A stretch of 64,000 bases of DNA from Diatrype stigma (lineage: Eukaryota > Ascomycota > Sordariomycetes > Xylariales > Diatrypaceae), in the NCBI GenBank assembly GCA_022225965.2, contig JAKJXP020000151.1:19215-83214 (forward strand), given 5' to 3'. The notes under the pieces are model-generated. The model did no database searches, was not told the origin of the DNA, and worked only from the letters and a program-made list of their open reading frames with translations. Below, one piece after another: positions 1 through 10,719 of the stretch. Both the position numbers and the translations under genes were made by a program. Every line of letters starts with the position of its first letter. Position 1 is the stretch's first letter.

Positions 1-2
1 GG

Positions 3-752
3 CCGGGAGGAGCGGGCTACTACGGCGGCGGCGGCGGCGGCGGCTATAACAACGGCGGCGGCGCCGGCGCAGCGACGACGTACACCGCGGACCCGAGCGG
101 GATCGCGGAAGCCAACGCGGCGTCGGCCGCGGCCGCAGCAGCAGCAGCAGCGGCCGCCGAGGCGGAGCAGGGCGGGGGCGGGGGCGCCAACGGGGGCAAG
201 AAGAAGACGGTGGTGCGGCAGGGGGGCGGGCAGAAGTGGACGGACGACACGCTGCTGGAGTGGGACCCGTCGCACCTGCGGCTGTTCGTGGGCAACCTGG
301 CGGGGGAGACGACGGACGAGTCGCTGCTGAAGGCGTTCGCGCGGTGGCGGTCGCTGCAGAAGGCGCGGGTGATCCGCGACAAGGTGACGAGCAAGTCGCG
401 CGGCTACGGCTTCGTCTCCTTCAGCGACCCCGACGAGTTCTTCCAGGCCGCCAAGGAGATGAACGGCAAGTACATCCAGAGCCACCCCGTCGTCGTCCGC
501 AAGAGCACCACCGAGATCAAGCCCACCGCCGTCCGCGCCAAGGGCGGCTCTGGTGGAGGCGGTAATGGGAAGTGGAACAAGAACAATAAGAACCGCGGAG
601 GCAACAATAACAGCAAGCACGCCAGTGGTAGCGGTGCTGCTGCTGGTGGCGGGAAGCGCGAGGGCAGCTTCGAGCCGCACCTCGGCCCGGCGGGAGGCGG
701 CGTCACGAAGCCCGGTCAGAAGACGAAGGGCGGCTTGAAGTTGCTTGGTTAA
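3..752 (+). CDS. RBM42-like RRM RNA-binding protein, 3' part (5' end outside window)
   Basis: The frame is open from base 3 to the TAA at 750-752, so the true start lies upstream. The visible N-terminal part is low complexity: Gly/Tyr/Asn-rich, then an Ala tract encoded by GCN repeats (about 124-165). One RNA-recognition motif follows (about 280-520): LRLFVGNLAGE is RNP2-like, and SRGYGFVSF is a good RNP1 octamer with its aromatic residues. The phrase WDPSHLRLFVGNL just before the RRM is typical of the RBM42 family, nuclear or cytoplasmic RRM proteins linked to mRNA metabolism. The C-terminal tail is Gly/Asn/Lys-rich and ends KTKGGLKLLG. The gene converges on the Yra1-like gene. Family assignment is fairly secure; the biological role in this fungus is not known from the sequence. 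Confidence 0.85.
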   Translation, partial: PGGAGYYGGGGGGGYNNGGGAGAATTYTADPSGIAEANAASAAAAAAAAAAAEAEQGGGGGANGGKKKTVVRQGGGQKWTDDTLLEWDPSHLRLFVGNLAGETTDESLLKAFARWRSLQKARVIRDKVTSKSRGYGFVSFSDPDEFFQAAKEMNGKYIQSHPVVVRKSTTEIKPTAVRAKGGSGGGGNGKWNKNNKNRGGNNNSKHASGSGAAAGGGKREGSFEPHLGPAGGGVTKPGQKTKGGLKLLG

Positions 753-1487
753 GAAAATAGATCGGCATCGAAGCGCAAGCGTGTGTGATCTTCGTGTGTG
801 TTCATAATATAATACCTACCTATACATGCCAGTCCGATCAACGATGTTCCTTCTTCCTCCTGTGGGCTCACCTCCCTACCGATGTATATAAGTATGCTGT
901 GCATCCTCACTCAGTCCTGAAGACAGGCTCGTCGCGATAGCCTGCTTGTTACCTAGTCCCCTCACCACCCAGCAAGCGGGTAGCTAGCTGCCCCAGCTAG
1001 CTAACTTGTGCAGATAGGCATAGGCATACATGTAGGACATGTTCAGTCTTCAGCTAGGTAGCAACCTGTGCTTAGATATACATGCGGCACTGATTGGCTA
1101 CGCAGATCGATGGGCAAGCAGGTACTTAGTAGTTTGCTGACTGATAAATTGATCCCTCGGTGCAATAGTCGTTGATGTGCCCATATACCGTACGCCGGTT
1201 TAATTAATGTTTCGTTGTGATTGAGGGTGCTTGTTATGGCTGCTAAAGCATGTGATGTGTATGCACAGATGAAGTCGATATCAGATTCGGGGGGATACAA
1301 CGTGTGGGGGGAACTTGAATTACAGTGAACAGTTCATTCAAAAAAAGATGTTAGGATCAGCGGGATATGATTAAAGATGCTAGAAATGTAGATTCAAGTC
1401 CAATTACTTTAGAATCCACAATCGCTAACGTCATATAATATACAAATTTTGTCGTCTGGTCCCTTCAATATCAGATGAGATGAAAGA
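753..1487. other. convergent intergenic region
   Basis: This is the 3' flank of two converging genes. It contains T- and AT-rich stretches usable for polyadenylation, such as the ATAATATAATA run near 804-814. I see no convincing coding frame, RNA gene or repeat. Confidence 0.6.
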
Positions 1488-3122
1488 TCACTCGATCATA
1501 TCAACATCGTCTCCTCCTGCCAGACCAGCAGTGCTAGCTTCCGCGGTTTCGGCTGGAGCTGGAGCATCGGTGCTCGCGTTCGGCTGGAAGTAATCGGCCA
1601 TCTCTGCGTCAAGCTCCTCGGCAGTTTTCTTGGGGCGTCCATCGCGCCCACGGGGCTGACTCGACTCCTGTGTAGCTTCCCGCTTCGCGCCAGGACGTCT
1701 TCCACGGCCGCCACCACCACTACTGCCGCCGCCGCTACCACCACCGCCACGTCTCCGAGGCAAAGGACTACGTGATCCTCTACCGGGCACATACCGGTCA
1801 ACTCGGTCGTTGTTATCAGAGTATCGCGGGGGCGAGAAGGAACGAGGCCGGGTGATGCGATCTGCTAGTGACCTTCCGGGCATGTGTGCAGTGTCAAATG
1901 GGTTGCGCTTAGGGGCAGCGGCTGCGAGACCCAGGCGGATAGGTTGACCTAGGGACATATCAGCAATTTATCATTCCAGCTCAGCGAGCGCGTTGTTACA
2001 CACCCTTTGCATTTGCGCCATTGAATTCTCGAATGGCTTCCAATGCGTCCTCTCGATGGTCATATGTGACAAAGGCTGTACCTTCAGAACGTCCGGCGCG
2101 ATCGTACACAAGGTCGACTTTCAGGATGGGTCCGATCTTTTCGAAAAGCCCCTTTATCACAAGTATGTTAGCGAATTGTCAGAATAGCATTGCAAATTAT
2201 GCTTACCTGAAGGTCGCTCTTGGAGAGGTCGTAGTGCAGGTTTTCGACCTTAAGCTTGGTACCTCGGATGTCCCTATGATATGTCAGAACAATAGCAACG
2301 GCTGTGTATTGAGTAGACCACCAACTCTTGTCTCTCTGGCGACTCTCTTCTCCCCGCGTTTCGGGGCCGTCGTCCATATGCTATCGTCACAATTAGCCGC
2401 TTTATCCTGACAAGAAGTCGAGCGCAAGGGTGGGCTTACAGTGTGAGTCCTCGAACCTATCATGGACCCATGCCCTAGAAGTCAAGCATGTCAGCTCCCG
2501 CTCGTCTTGCATATCCTAGCGTTCCTCGACCTTGGCCTGGGAAAACGTACGTATCCATGTTTCTCGAATCATCTCTAGTAGACTGTCTCGCCGAACGAGA
2601 TGGCTAGTTAGCGGTAGTTACATCAGGTTTATACCATCACCGATCGTAGTCCGAGGCATCGAGCGCGTGTTGTGATGGCTGCGACGAGGGCTCGAGGTTG
2701 GTAGGTGACAGGTGTTGTGGGAGAGGAATAATCCACCTAGATAGAAGTTGGCACCATGTGAGCTTCTTGTCCCGACGTAGGTATGCAATGTATCGCATTG
2801 CATCGTGCATAGGTATAGCATAGGTACACAAGTCCATTGTAGAATCTCGAAAGCCACATACCTTTCTTACGCCATCGCGGGGATAGGAATCACGATCGCG
2901 TGGTTGTTGCTGCTGCTGCTGTCGTCCTCCTCCACCTCCACCAGCCCTGCGTCCCCGAGGTCTGGAGGTTCGCTTGCTTTGCTATCCAGTGTCAGCGAGC
3001 CTTGCCGTTGATAGCGAACAAGCATCGAGCTATTCGGCCACAGCAGCATTGGGGTTGCCATTGCGACTAAAGGATGTGCGTACCTGGGACTCAGCGACAA
3101 TTTCGTCGAGACTGCGATCCAT
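1488..3122 (-). CDS. mlo3: Yra1/Mlo3-type (Aly/REF) mRNA export adaptor
   Basis: REF-family adaptor that loads the export receptor onto nuclear mRNA through TREX. Reading the minus strand gives eight phase-consistent exons: 3122-3084, 2981-2862, 2603-2551, 2474-2440, 2380-2326, 2273-2207, 2151-2004 and 1948-1488. Together they encode 325 aa. Exon 1 encodes MDRSLDEIVAESQ, the family's N-terminal UAP56-binding-type motif. Arg/Gly/Gln-rich sequence follows, then DSRNMDTAWVHDRFED. The RRM runs from KLKVENLHYDLSKSDLQ (exon 6) through GLFEKIGPILKVDLVYD and SEGTAFVTYD (exon 7). The C-terminus has RGG repeats and TAEELDAEMADYFQ, the C-terminal UAP56-binding motif. All junctions are GT-AG; the exon 7 acceptor (AAAG) is weak. 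Multiple introns are typical of this gene. The symbol follows the S. pombe orthologue name. Confidence 0.9.
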
Positions 3123-3711
3123 GTCGAAACTTTTGCAAGTATTGTAAGAATTATGGTTTTCGAGTAGTGGTTGTTATCAACGCGTCTATGAGATGTAGAT
3201 GAGGAAAAGGTTTAAAAGATGAAGTACGAAGTAGTAGTACTGGTAGCGGTACTGGTACAGGTACAGGTAGTGGTAGAGCTCTACAAATAGGACAGTGGAA
3301 TCGGAAGCCTGCCGCTGCTGGGCTGTTGCAGCTATAAGGTGGGGACCGTTCCCATTGTTATGCTTTCGCACTGTCCTTACAATGGGTTGTTGCCATTCCA
3401 TGCCCTCATTGTACGGTTGGTTGTCCATGGCATGCACTGTATTGCAGGGACCTAATGCAATATATAATGCAATATACGTACAAGACCATAGGTACCTAGG
3501 TACCTACCAAACATAGCACCTCATCAGCTCATGTAGGCACATCTCATAATCCAGGCCTACTTCTTACATGTTTTTATCTTGGGGCATTGCCAACAGCAAC
3601 ACAACTACCTATACTGGACGAAACGTATCATAACATCAAGCATTGACTACTGCCGTATGAGTTTCAAGATATTCCTGGGTGACGGTCAACAAGATCTTCG
3701 GCTGGTCCCTA
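3123..3711. other. upstream region of the Yra1/Mlo3-like gene
   Basis: Both flanking genes are on the minus strand, so this holds the promoter and 5' UTR of the Yra1-like gene plus the 3' flank of the next one. It has a short degenerate GGTAC/GGTAG repeat (about 3236-3275). I see no credible gene. Confidence 0.5.
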
Positions 3712-5321
3712 TCATGACAACCCTAGAGAAAGGCAAGCCCGGGGTACGCTGATCTTAGTAGTGAATGGTTGTGATGCCGCCTCAGATCCTTCTGTTGCGC
3801 TGCTTCCGTCCAATTCTGGTGTCGTCCGAAGGAAGAGACCTCCGGTTGATGCTGCGCCGAAATGATCTTCTAGAACCTTTACCTCCTCGGTTCCATCTCG
3901 TAGCGCGACTCCCTCATCGTTGGTCGGGGCTACGCTGAGAGATATCGATGGCGGTACTCTATGGCCCAGCGTATCCTTATTCGTCAGGTGAGGCTCGATG
4001 CAAAAGAGAACGTATGAGCCGGGGGTTACGAGGCCCCCTGAATGGCTAGGACTATCCCTTTCTTGAAAGGCCTTGATGAACAAGTCGATGTCATCCTGCT
4101 CTAGCTGAGCATAGCTCGTCTCAGGGTCTAAGGACAGTAGACCTTGCTTCAGACCCCATCCACCGCCACCGGACACTATTGGCGTGTTAGTATGTGGGAA
4201 CCACTGGTATTACAACCTCACTTACAAATCTTGTGTAAACGACAGCCGGAAGACGTCAACCTGGAGAACACATCGACAGCCTCGGTGGCTAGCTCGGCTT
4301 CCGAATAAGCCGAGTCAGCTTTGAAGACCTTGAGATCTAACAGTTTCTCCGTCTCTACCACATGAGGTGGTATGACCCAAGCCCAGACCCCTATCGGACC
4401 AGAGGAAGATGTGCCATAGCGCTTTTCCCTGACATCAAATATCTGAGGTATGAGGACTTCTAATTCCTTCGAGGCGGGTGATGGCGAACCGTCCACTTCG
4501 ACTTGCCGAAGAATATTCCCCAAGCCAGCAACGATCTTGCGGGGGGCGATCAATGGCAATAGTGGCAAGAAAGGGAGGGTGTGGTTTACTGAAGTTCCGC
4601 GAGGAGCCACCTTTTGTGTCTGTTTTTGTCTTGTAGCTTCATGTACTAGAGAGTGACTAGGCCCCTTTTGCCATCGACTGGCAAACAGCGTCGAGCGACG
4701 TCCGTTCTGGAATATAGTGTTGGCAAGGGGTATAGTGACATCTACCGTCCGAGGATCTCCAGCTAAAGGGTTGGACAAGAATGAGACAGAGGATGCTTTG
4801 TCTTGCTCGGTTTCTGGGGAGAAGCTACTGGGATCCCATAGATTTGGTAGGATGCTGCTTGTTGAGCTGTATAGAATTGAGAGGCCCCGGTGTGGATCAC
4901 TGAGAGGAAGAGTGGACGGGATCCCATCGACGACACCGGCTAAAATATCTATTTGAGAAGCCTCTTCACTACTGAGTGATGACTCATAGAGCGTCTGGAG
5001 TAAACTTCCCATGAAGCTTTGGTCATCTAGCCATGTAGCGAAATCTTGAGACGCCAAGATCGCAGCATGATGGTCGGCCCTGCCGCTGCTTCTCAAGGGC
5101 AGGCGTTTGACATGGTTCTTGATCTCCCGTAAAACTTGGTCCTATCGAAAGTCAGTCATTATCTAGCTTGACAGCACAACGGCAGGGCATGTTACCTTAG
5201 GAGTTTTGGGTGAGACACTAAGGCCAAATTTTGATACTGCCAATGCCTGAGAGACAAAAGACCTACAATATGCACCAATGCATCTTGTATAGGAGCTGAC
5301 ACTGGATATTTGGGGCCGCAT
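3712..5321 (-). CDS. conserved-looking fungal protein, probably mitochondrial, function unknown
   Basis: Three exons (5321-5196, 5141-4226, 4175-3712) splice in phase to 501 aa. The second donor is a perfect GTAAGT, with a TACTAAC branch site before its acceptor. The ATG at 5321 gives MRPQISSVSSYTRCIGAYCR, rich in Arg/Ser/Thr and without acidic residues, which looks like a mitochondrial presequence (inference). The exon 2/3 junction creates LSGGGGWGLKQGLLSLDP, a glycine-rich motif that splicing alone assembles, which supports the model. The middle contains hydrophobic stretches such as LPFLPLLPLIAP but no clear transmembrane helix. I do not recognise a catalytic family. The exon structure is well supported; function is left open. 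Confidence 0.75.
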
Positions 5322-6071
5322 GGCTCCGAACTCTGCAGGAAGTTTCTTAGATCATCATCCCAACTCTGTGTGATGCGAAATGCGAAGTAATAACTGGGCT
5401 ACGACAAGTACAGCTTTACAAGCTGAGCCACATGGTACTGACTTAGGACAGTTCTGACCAATAACCAATGGCAGCTCGTGTGGCTGGTGACTGTGGCTGG
5501 TATTCACGATGGGCATCACCTTCTGTCAACAAAAGCAGGGACACTGCCTGCTTTTAATTCAGTCATTAAACTGTGATGTAAATGGTTGCTCAGGTCCATG
5601 CCAATTACTGTCGAAGAGATCAATGAACCTCTAATACATCAGAACGTATGAGCCCCATCAGGGTATACTTGGACGAATTGCAGGTTCCTTCCTAGATCCC
5701 AAGTATATAAGTAAACTCATCCAAGTCAATACATACGTGGGTCGCGACACTTAAATTGAAGCCCCTGAATCATTTCCTCTAACTATCAAACCACACAAGA
5801 AAACAACCAACCTCAACCTCAACCTCAACCTCAGCACACAAAGTCAGAACAGCACTGTCTTGTCCAACCAGTAATAAAAGCTCGGCCGCCTTTGGTCATC
5901 ACGGCTGCACAGTACTGTATGGCTAGCAAGACCTCCGGAACGTGTTCTGCGCCACAGTCTGCATTTTACAGGTGGAAGTGGTGGCCGTTCAATCACCGGA
6001 ATCACTAGCCATTACTTTTCATAAACTACCTGCTTGGTCTACAGGCTTTAGACAGTTGCCAGTCGTCTTCG
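5322..6071. promoter_or_regulatory. divergent intergenic promoter region
   Basis: The region separates two divergently transcribed genes and so should hold both promoters. It contains a pyrimidine/adenine stretch with a tandem AACCTC hexamer (about 5810-5834) and a TATATAAG-like sequence near 5702. An ATG at 5942 opens a short frame that overlaps the PI-PLC-like gene in another frame and shows no homology I recognise. Confidence 0.45.
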
Positions 6072-7550
6072 ATGGCCGACCTCACGATCCGGAATGTGAC
6101 TGTCACCCCGCTAGAGCTCAAGCTCATCGAGCGCTTCGAGGGGCATCCCACCCACGGGGGTCACAAGAAGGTCGGCACGATCAAGAAGTTCACCGGCTTC
6201 TACAAAGCGTCGTCGCCCGAAGTATCTCAGCATGTTCAGTCGCAGGGCGAGCCAACAGATCACGGCGACATCGCGCTCTTGGTTCGCCCGTTCGAAACCC
6301 ACGTGACGAACGTTCGCGCGCCGGACCCCTCTCGCGAGGTGATCCGCTTGACGTTCGAGTCGGGTGGCCATCGGTACCAGACCGACGTGCCCAGTGCCTC
6401 ACGACGGAGCAGCGTCATGACGAAACTGGACGAAGGGCCGAATGACTACACTGCCATCTATGTCCAGGCGGGCAGCTGCCTGACTATTTTCAGCTCTACG
6501 CACCTACCCAGCTGGATGGGCGATCTCAAAGACGAGTACCCGCTCTCGGCGCTGTCTCTGCCCGGCACTCACAACAGCCCGACATACCGCGTCGCCTTAC
6601 CTTCGGTGCGGTGCCAGGCGGTCCGCATCCGGGAGCAGCTCGACAACGGCGTGCGATTCTTCGACGTCAGGGTGTCTGTCAGCTCCAGCTCGCACCATCT
6701 GCCCCTCGTCCACGCCGCCTTCCCCGTAGCGCTCACGGGCACGAAGTACTTCGCCGACATGCTGCAAGAGATGTACGCCTTCCTCGACGCGCACCCGTCC
6801 GAGGCGGTCATCCTGAGCGTCAAGCGCGAGGGCATCGGCAAAGGCACGGACCAGCGCCTGTCCAGGGTCCTCAAGGAGCACTACTACGGCGACGGGGCGC
6901 GGTGGTACACGGAGCCCCGGATCCCGCGGCTGGGGGAGGTGCGCGGCAAGATCGTGCTCCTCCGCCGCCACGTCAACGACGAGAGCCTGGACGGCGAGTG
7001 GGGCGGCCGGGGCTGGGGGCTCGACGGCAGCGTGTGGCCCGACAACTGCGAGGACGGCCACGCCGGCAGCGGCATCGCCCGCATCCAGGACTTCTACGAG
7101 GTCGACCAGAGCACCAACATCCAGAAGAAGATCGAGCTCGCGCGCAAGCACCTCGAGCGCGCCAGCGAGCCGACGTTCTCGCTAGCTGCAACTACTGAAA
7201 CTGAAACTAAAACTAAAACTACTACGCAGGATGACGAGGGGGCAGAGGCGAGGCTGCCGCATTCGCCGCCACTGCCGCCGCCTCCCCCTTTTTTCATCAA
7301 CTTTCTCACCGCGAGCAACTTCTTCCGGGCGAACTGCTGGCCGGAGCGCATCGCTGCGAAGGCGAACCCCGCCATCATCGAGTACCTGTGCATGCGGCAC
7401 GGGGAGAAGGGCAAAGGCCCTGCTGGTCTGCCGGTTGGCGACGCCTCCACAGGCATCGTGGTCACGGATTGGGTCGGTGGGGATGGGGACTGGGATCTCA
7501 TCCGATGTGTCGTGGGGTGGAATGCGAAGTTGCAACTAAAGCAAGATTGA
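6072..7550 (+). CDS. PI-PLC X-domain-like phosphodiesterase
   Basis: An intronless 492-aa frame. Residues 1-140 form an N-terminal region of no family I recognise. From about residue 150 the sequence fits the single-domain (bacterial-type) phosphatidylinositol-specific phospholipase C fold. SLPGTHNS carries the first catalytic-type His (about 167). QLDNGVRFFDVRV follows, and LPLVHAAFP carries the second His (about 214). AFLDAHPSEAVILSVKRE and RGKIVLLRRH are the later conserved strands. Such enzymes cleave phosphoinositides or GPI anchors. An insert at about 373-407 is rich in Thr/Glu/Lys and then Pro; it is encoded by an ACTGAAACTAAA-type microsatellite and a CCG/CCT run, so it is probably a variable linker. 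No signal peptide is visible, which suggests an intracellular protein. Family fairly secure, substrate unknown. Confidence 0.8.
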   Translation: MADLTIRNVTVTPLELKLIERFEGHPTHGGHKKVGTIKKFTGFYKASSPEVSQHVQSQGEPTDHGDIALLVRPFETHVTNVRAPDPSREVIRLTFESGGHRYQTDVPSASRRSSVMTKLDEGPNDYTAIYVQAGSCLTIFSSTHLPSWMGDLKDEYPLSALSLPGTHNSPTYRVALPSVRCQAVRIREQLDNGVRFFDVRVSVSSSSHHLPLVHAAFPVALTGTKYFADMLQEMYAFLDAHPSEAVILSVKREGIGKGTDQRLSRVLKEHYYGDGARWYTEPRIPRLGEVRGKIVLLRRHVNDESLDGEWGGRGWGLDGSVWPDNCEDGHAGSGIARIQDFYEVDQSTNIQKKIELARKHLERASEPTFSLAATTETETKTKTTTQDDEGAEARLPHSPPLPPPPPFFINFLTASNFFRANCWPERIAAKANPAIIEYLCMRHGEKGKGPAGLPVGDASTGIVVTDWVGGDGDWDLIRCVVGWNAKLQLKQD

Positions 7551-8702
7551 CTAACAAGTCGAGCCAGCTGGGGCTGTATTTTATTGTAAAAGTAGAAAAA
7601 TGAGCGATTATAGACGCATCGTCACATGCAAGGAAACTGGCATACAAAAAGAGCAGGCGGAACTTGTTATTAATACATACTTACCTAGATAGATAAGGTT
7701 GATATGCATATTGCATTGTATATTGCATTGTATAGGAGCTCACCACGAGCTACTTACCTACAACTTAATCCTAATACCATTTTAACCTCGTACCACGATC
7801 AGATCAACAGGATAAGAGGTCCACCGTGTCTGTGTCCAATTGCCCGTAAAACCACCTAACGCCATACAGCTCATATGTTGCGAATTTGCGTACGATGTGT
7901 TCCATTGTGAACCAGTGCAACTTTGCATGTGCATCTGGAGATGTTTGCGATAGGCCTAGGTAGGCAGGGAGGCAAGGTATGTACTAGAAGGCATGATACC
8001 TCGGCATCCTGCCAGCAGCCTGCCTCCCAGCGGACTGGCTGCAGCGCCCGTATGCAGGTTTAGGCGGGTGGGCGGATCCCTTCGGTAGCTTCGGGTAGCT
8101 GTAAGCTGCTATTTCTAGCCAAGTTTCAGCGCGCTAGGGCACGAACGTCATCATGCGCTGTCTGTCGCATTGCGGCTTCTCAACTCCTAAACGCACGCCC
8201 GATCTTTATTCCATACCTGTATAGCCTGTGTTCCATTTCCATTTCCCATCTCCTATTCCGTATTTCAGACTTTTACTTTTGTGACTGGCCACTGCTTAGA
8301 ACCTCCGTGGACGGAGATATCGCTCCTTGATTTCATTTTCTCGCTTTTCTTTCTCTGTTTCTTTGTGCAATTTTTCTCATTAGGGCACGCCATACATAAA
8401 GTTAATCTTGCCTGCCCTCTTCAAAACTTACCTACTTCAGTACCTACTTCAGTGCCTATCCAGCTATCTTACAAGTCAAGTCGCGCATGTAGTCGAAGAA
8501 CTAGCAAAACCTTCCGGTTGAGCGTCTGATGTAAGCTCCAACGGTCTCGCGCCAGCAAAGCTTAAGTGTCGAGTGCTTGTGTTGTTATACACTAGATCAC
8601 TTAGAGGTTGTTGCCATTCATCGCCGAACCATCTAGGTATGCTACTCTTCGCGATTCGCCTGTTTCTGTTCCTTCCTACCCAGAGCCCGGACTTCAATCA
8701 TC
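7551..8702. other. intergenic region upstream of the DGAT2 gene
   Basis: It holds the 3' flank of the PI-PLC-like gene and the promoter and 5' UTR of the DGAT2 gene. Two copies of TACCTACTTCAG lie close together near 8430-8450. Short frames on both strands look like chance. No RNA gene or transposon is recognised. Confidence 0.5.
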
Positions 8703-10719
8703 ATGGGAGAGAAAGAGAACGTCCCAGATAATTCCCATCAGTCACCGGGTAGGCGTCTAGTCTCTAGACTGCCGCGCCTAGGCCAGGCAATGCGAAGGCA
8801 GGATCCTAACTTGCTCACTCGACAGAACAACCAACCGACAGATAGCGAAATACCCGACGTCGATTCTACCCTCGGACGCAAGAGAGTCGACCAGAGCGAG
8901 GCGTCTCACCAAGACTTCTTAAGCCACGTATGTTTTCGACAGATCTCCCAAGGCAGAATTTGGAGCGAAGTACTCATGCCATTCTGTATAGACAAGTCGA
9001 GGGAATCACAGCCCTTCTCGCCGTGTAACTTCGTCATCACTACATCGATCTCCGGTAACACACAACAGTACGCCTAGTCCTAGTAGGAGAGTTCGCCGAG
9101 AATTCAGCGAAGAGAGTCCCTCACCCTTACGAACGCCAACTACTATAAAATCGCCAGGTGTCGTATCGGTGTCCAACAATACGGCCACTGCTGGGTTAGC
9201 TATCCCGTCGCCTGACCACAAATTCAGGGGTCTCAGGGATAATACGCCACGAAGGTTCTTCTTGCAAGAGAGACCAGGAACAAACAAGCCAGCGGAAATG
9301 GGAACTTTCGCAGAGACGGCTGCGGCCCCTCCCCCGCGAGAAGTGTCGCATACTCTTACGGAGAAAACAGAAGCTGCGCTGGGTCAAAATGATGGCCAAA
9401 ACGAAGTCAAAGTCAGCACAGCAAATGGAAGTGGGAAGGGCGCCAATAAACCAAAACCAGAAGCATCAGAGGCCCCTGATCAGTCAAACGCAAACCAGGA
9501 CAACGCTAGTTATGCCGAGGCCCTGAAAACAGGACTCACTAATGGCGGTAGTAGCAATGGGGAAAAGCCCAGCAGGGAGCGCAGTCGTCCTACGGAGGAC
9601 GACGAATCTGACCCTGACCTTGATGACATGGGTCTAGAAGAAGTCTATCGTGCCCAGAAGCAGCGCAACAAAAACGCCCGTATTAGATGGGCTCCCTGGA
9701 ATGTCCCATTCAGGCGCCGAGCGCAGACCTTCGTGGTACTGATGCACTGCTTGAGTATTGTCTCAACCGTGTCTCTGTTCTTTGCTCTATGCGCCAATCC
9801 CCTGGCTTGGCCGCTACTACTCATATACCTGCTTCACTTGTTGACCTCGAAAGCTGCCACTGACGGATCGCTCTCGTACCGCTGGGAGTGGTTCCGGAAG
9901 AACTACTTCTGGCACCTCTTCGCCGAGTACTTCCCGGCCAAGCTGCACAAGACGTGCGACCTGCCGCCGACGCGCAAGTACATCTTCGGCTACCACCCGC
10001 ACGGCATCATCTCGCACGGCGCCTGGGCCGCCTTCGCCACGGACGCGCTGGGCTTCTCGGAGAAGTTCCCGGGCATCACCAACAGCCTGCTGACGCTGGA
10101 CTCGAACTTCCGCGTGCCCATCTACCGCGACTACATTCTGTCCATGGGGGTGCGGTCCGTGTCCAAGGAGTCCATCATCAACATCCTGACCAAGGGCGGG
10201 GACAACGGCGAGGGCATGGGCCGCGGCGTCACGGTCGTGGTCGGCGGCGCGCGCGAGTCGCTCGAGGCCCAGCCGGGCCACCTGCGCCTGATCCTGCGCG
10301 AGCGCAAGGGCTTCATCAAGATCGCGGTGCGCACGGGCGCCGACCTGGTGCCGGTGCTGTGCTTCGGCGAGAACGAGCTGTACGACCAGCTGCCTCCCGG
10401 GGAGCACCCGCTCGTCCACCGGCTGCAGATGTTCGTCCTCAAGGTCTGGAAGTTCACCCTGCCCTTCATGCACGGCCGCGGCATCTTCAACTACGACGTC
10501 GGCCTCATGCCCTACCGCCACCCGCTCAACATCGTCGTCGGCGCCCCCATCAAGGTCGAGCAGCAGCCCATCGTCGCCGGCGGCAGCGGCGCCATCGACC
10601 AGCAGGAGTACATCGACCGCCTGCACGGCCTCTACGTCGACGAGCTGGTCCAGCTGTGGGAGCGCTACAAGGACGAGTTCGCCCCCGAGAGGAAGGGAAA
10701 CCTCGAGTTCTTGACTTGA
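8703..10719 (+). CDS. diacylglycerol O-acyltransferase, DGAT2 family
   Basis: Catalyses the acyl-CoA-dependent last step of triacylglycerol synthesis at the ER or lipid droplet. Two exons, 8703-8927 and 8992-10719 (phase 0 donor GTATGT, acceptor TATAG), encode 650 aa. Most of the first 320 residues are polar, disordered and Ser/Pro/Arg-rich. A hydrophobic hairpin follows (TFVVLMHCLSIVSTVSLFF and PLAWPLLLIYLLHLL). The DGAT2 signatures are present: AEYFP, YHPHG (HPHG catalytic block at about 410-413), RKGFIKIAVRTGADLVPV and CFGENE. The C-terminal tail ends KDEFAPERKGNLEFLT. Third-position GC rises sharply in the catalytic half. Fungal and yeast Dga1 proteins are usually shorter (about 420-500 aa), so the long N-terminus is unusual, but the frame is continuous and the splice is clean. 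Family call is very secure; the start codon is less so. Confidence 0.9.

Noticed and set aside
5942..6445. 167-aa plus-strand frame overlapping the start of the PI-PLC-like gene
   Set aside because: It overlaps the PI-PLC-like frame, shows only Arg/Pro/Ser-rich shadow composition and has no recognisable domain.
9817..10626. 269-aa minus-strand frame
   Set aside because: Complement of the GC-rich DGAT2 catalytic exon; Val/Asp/Ala/Leu-rich composition typical of antisense shadow frames.
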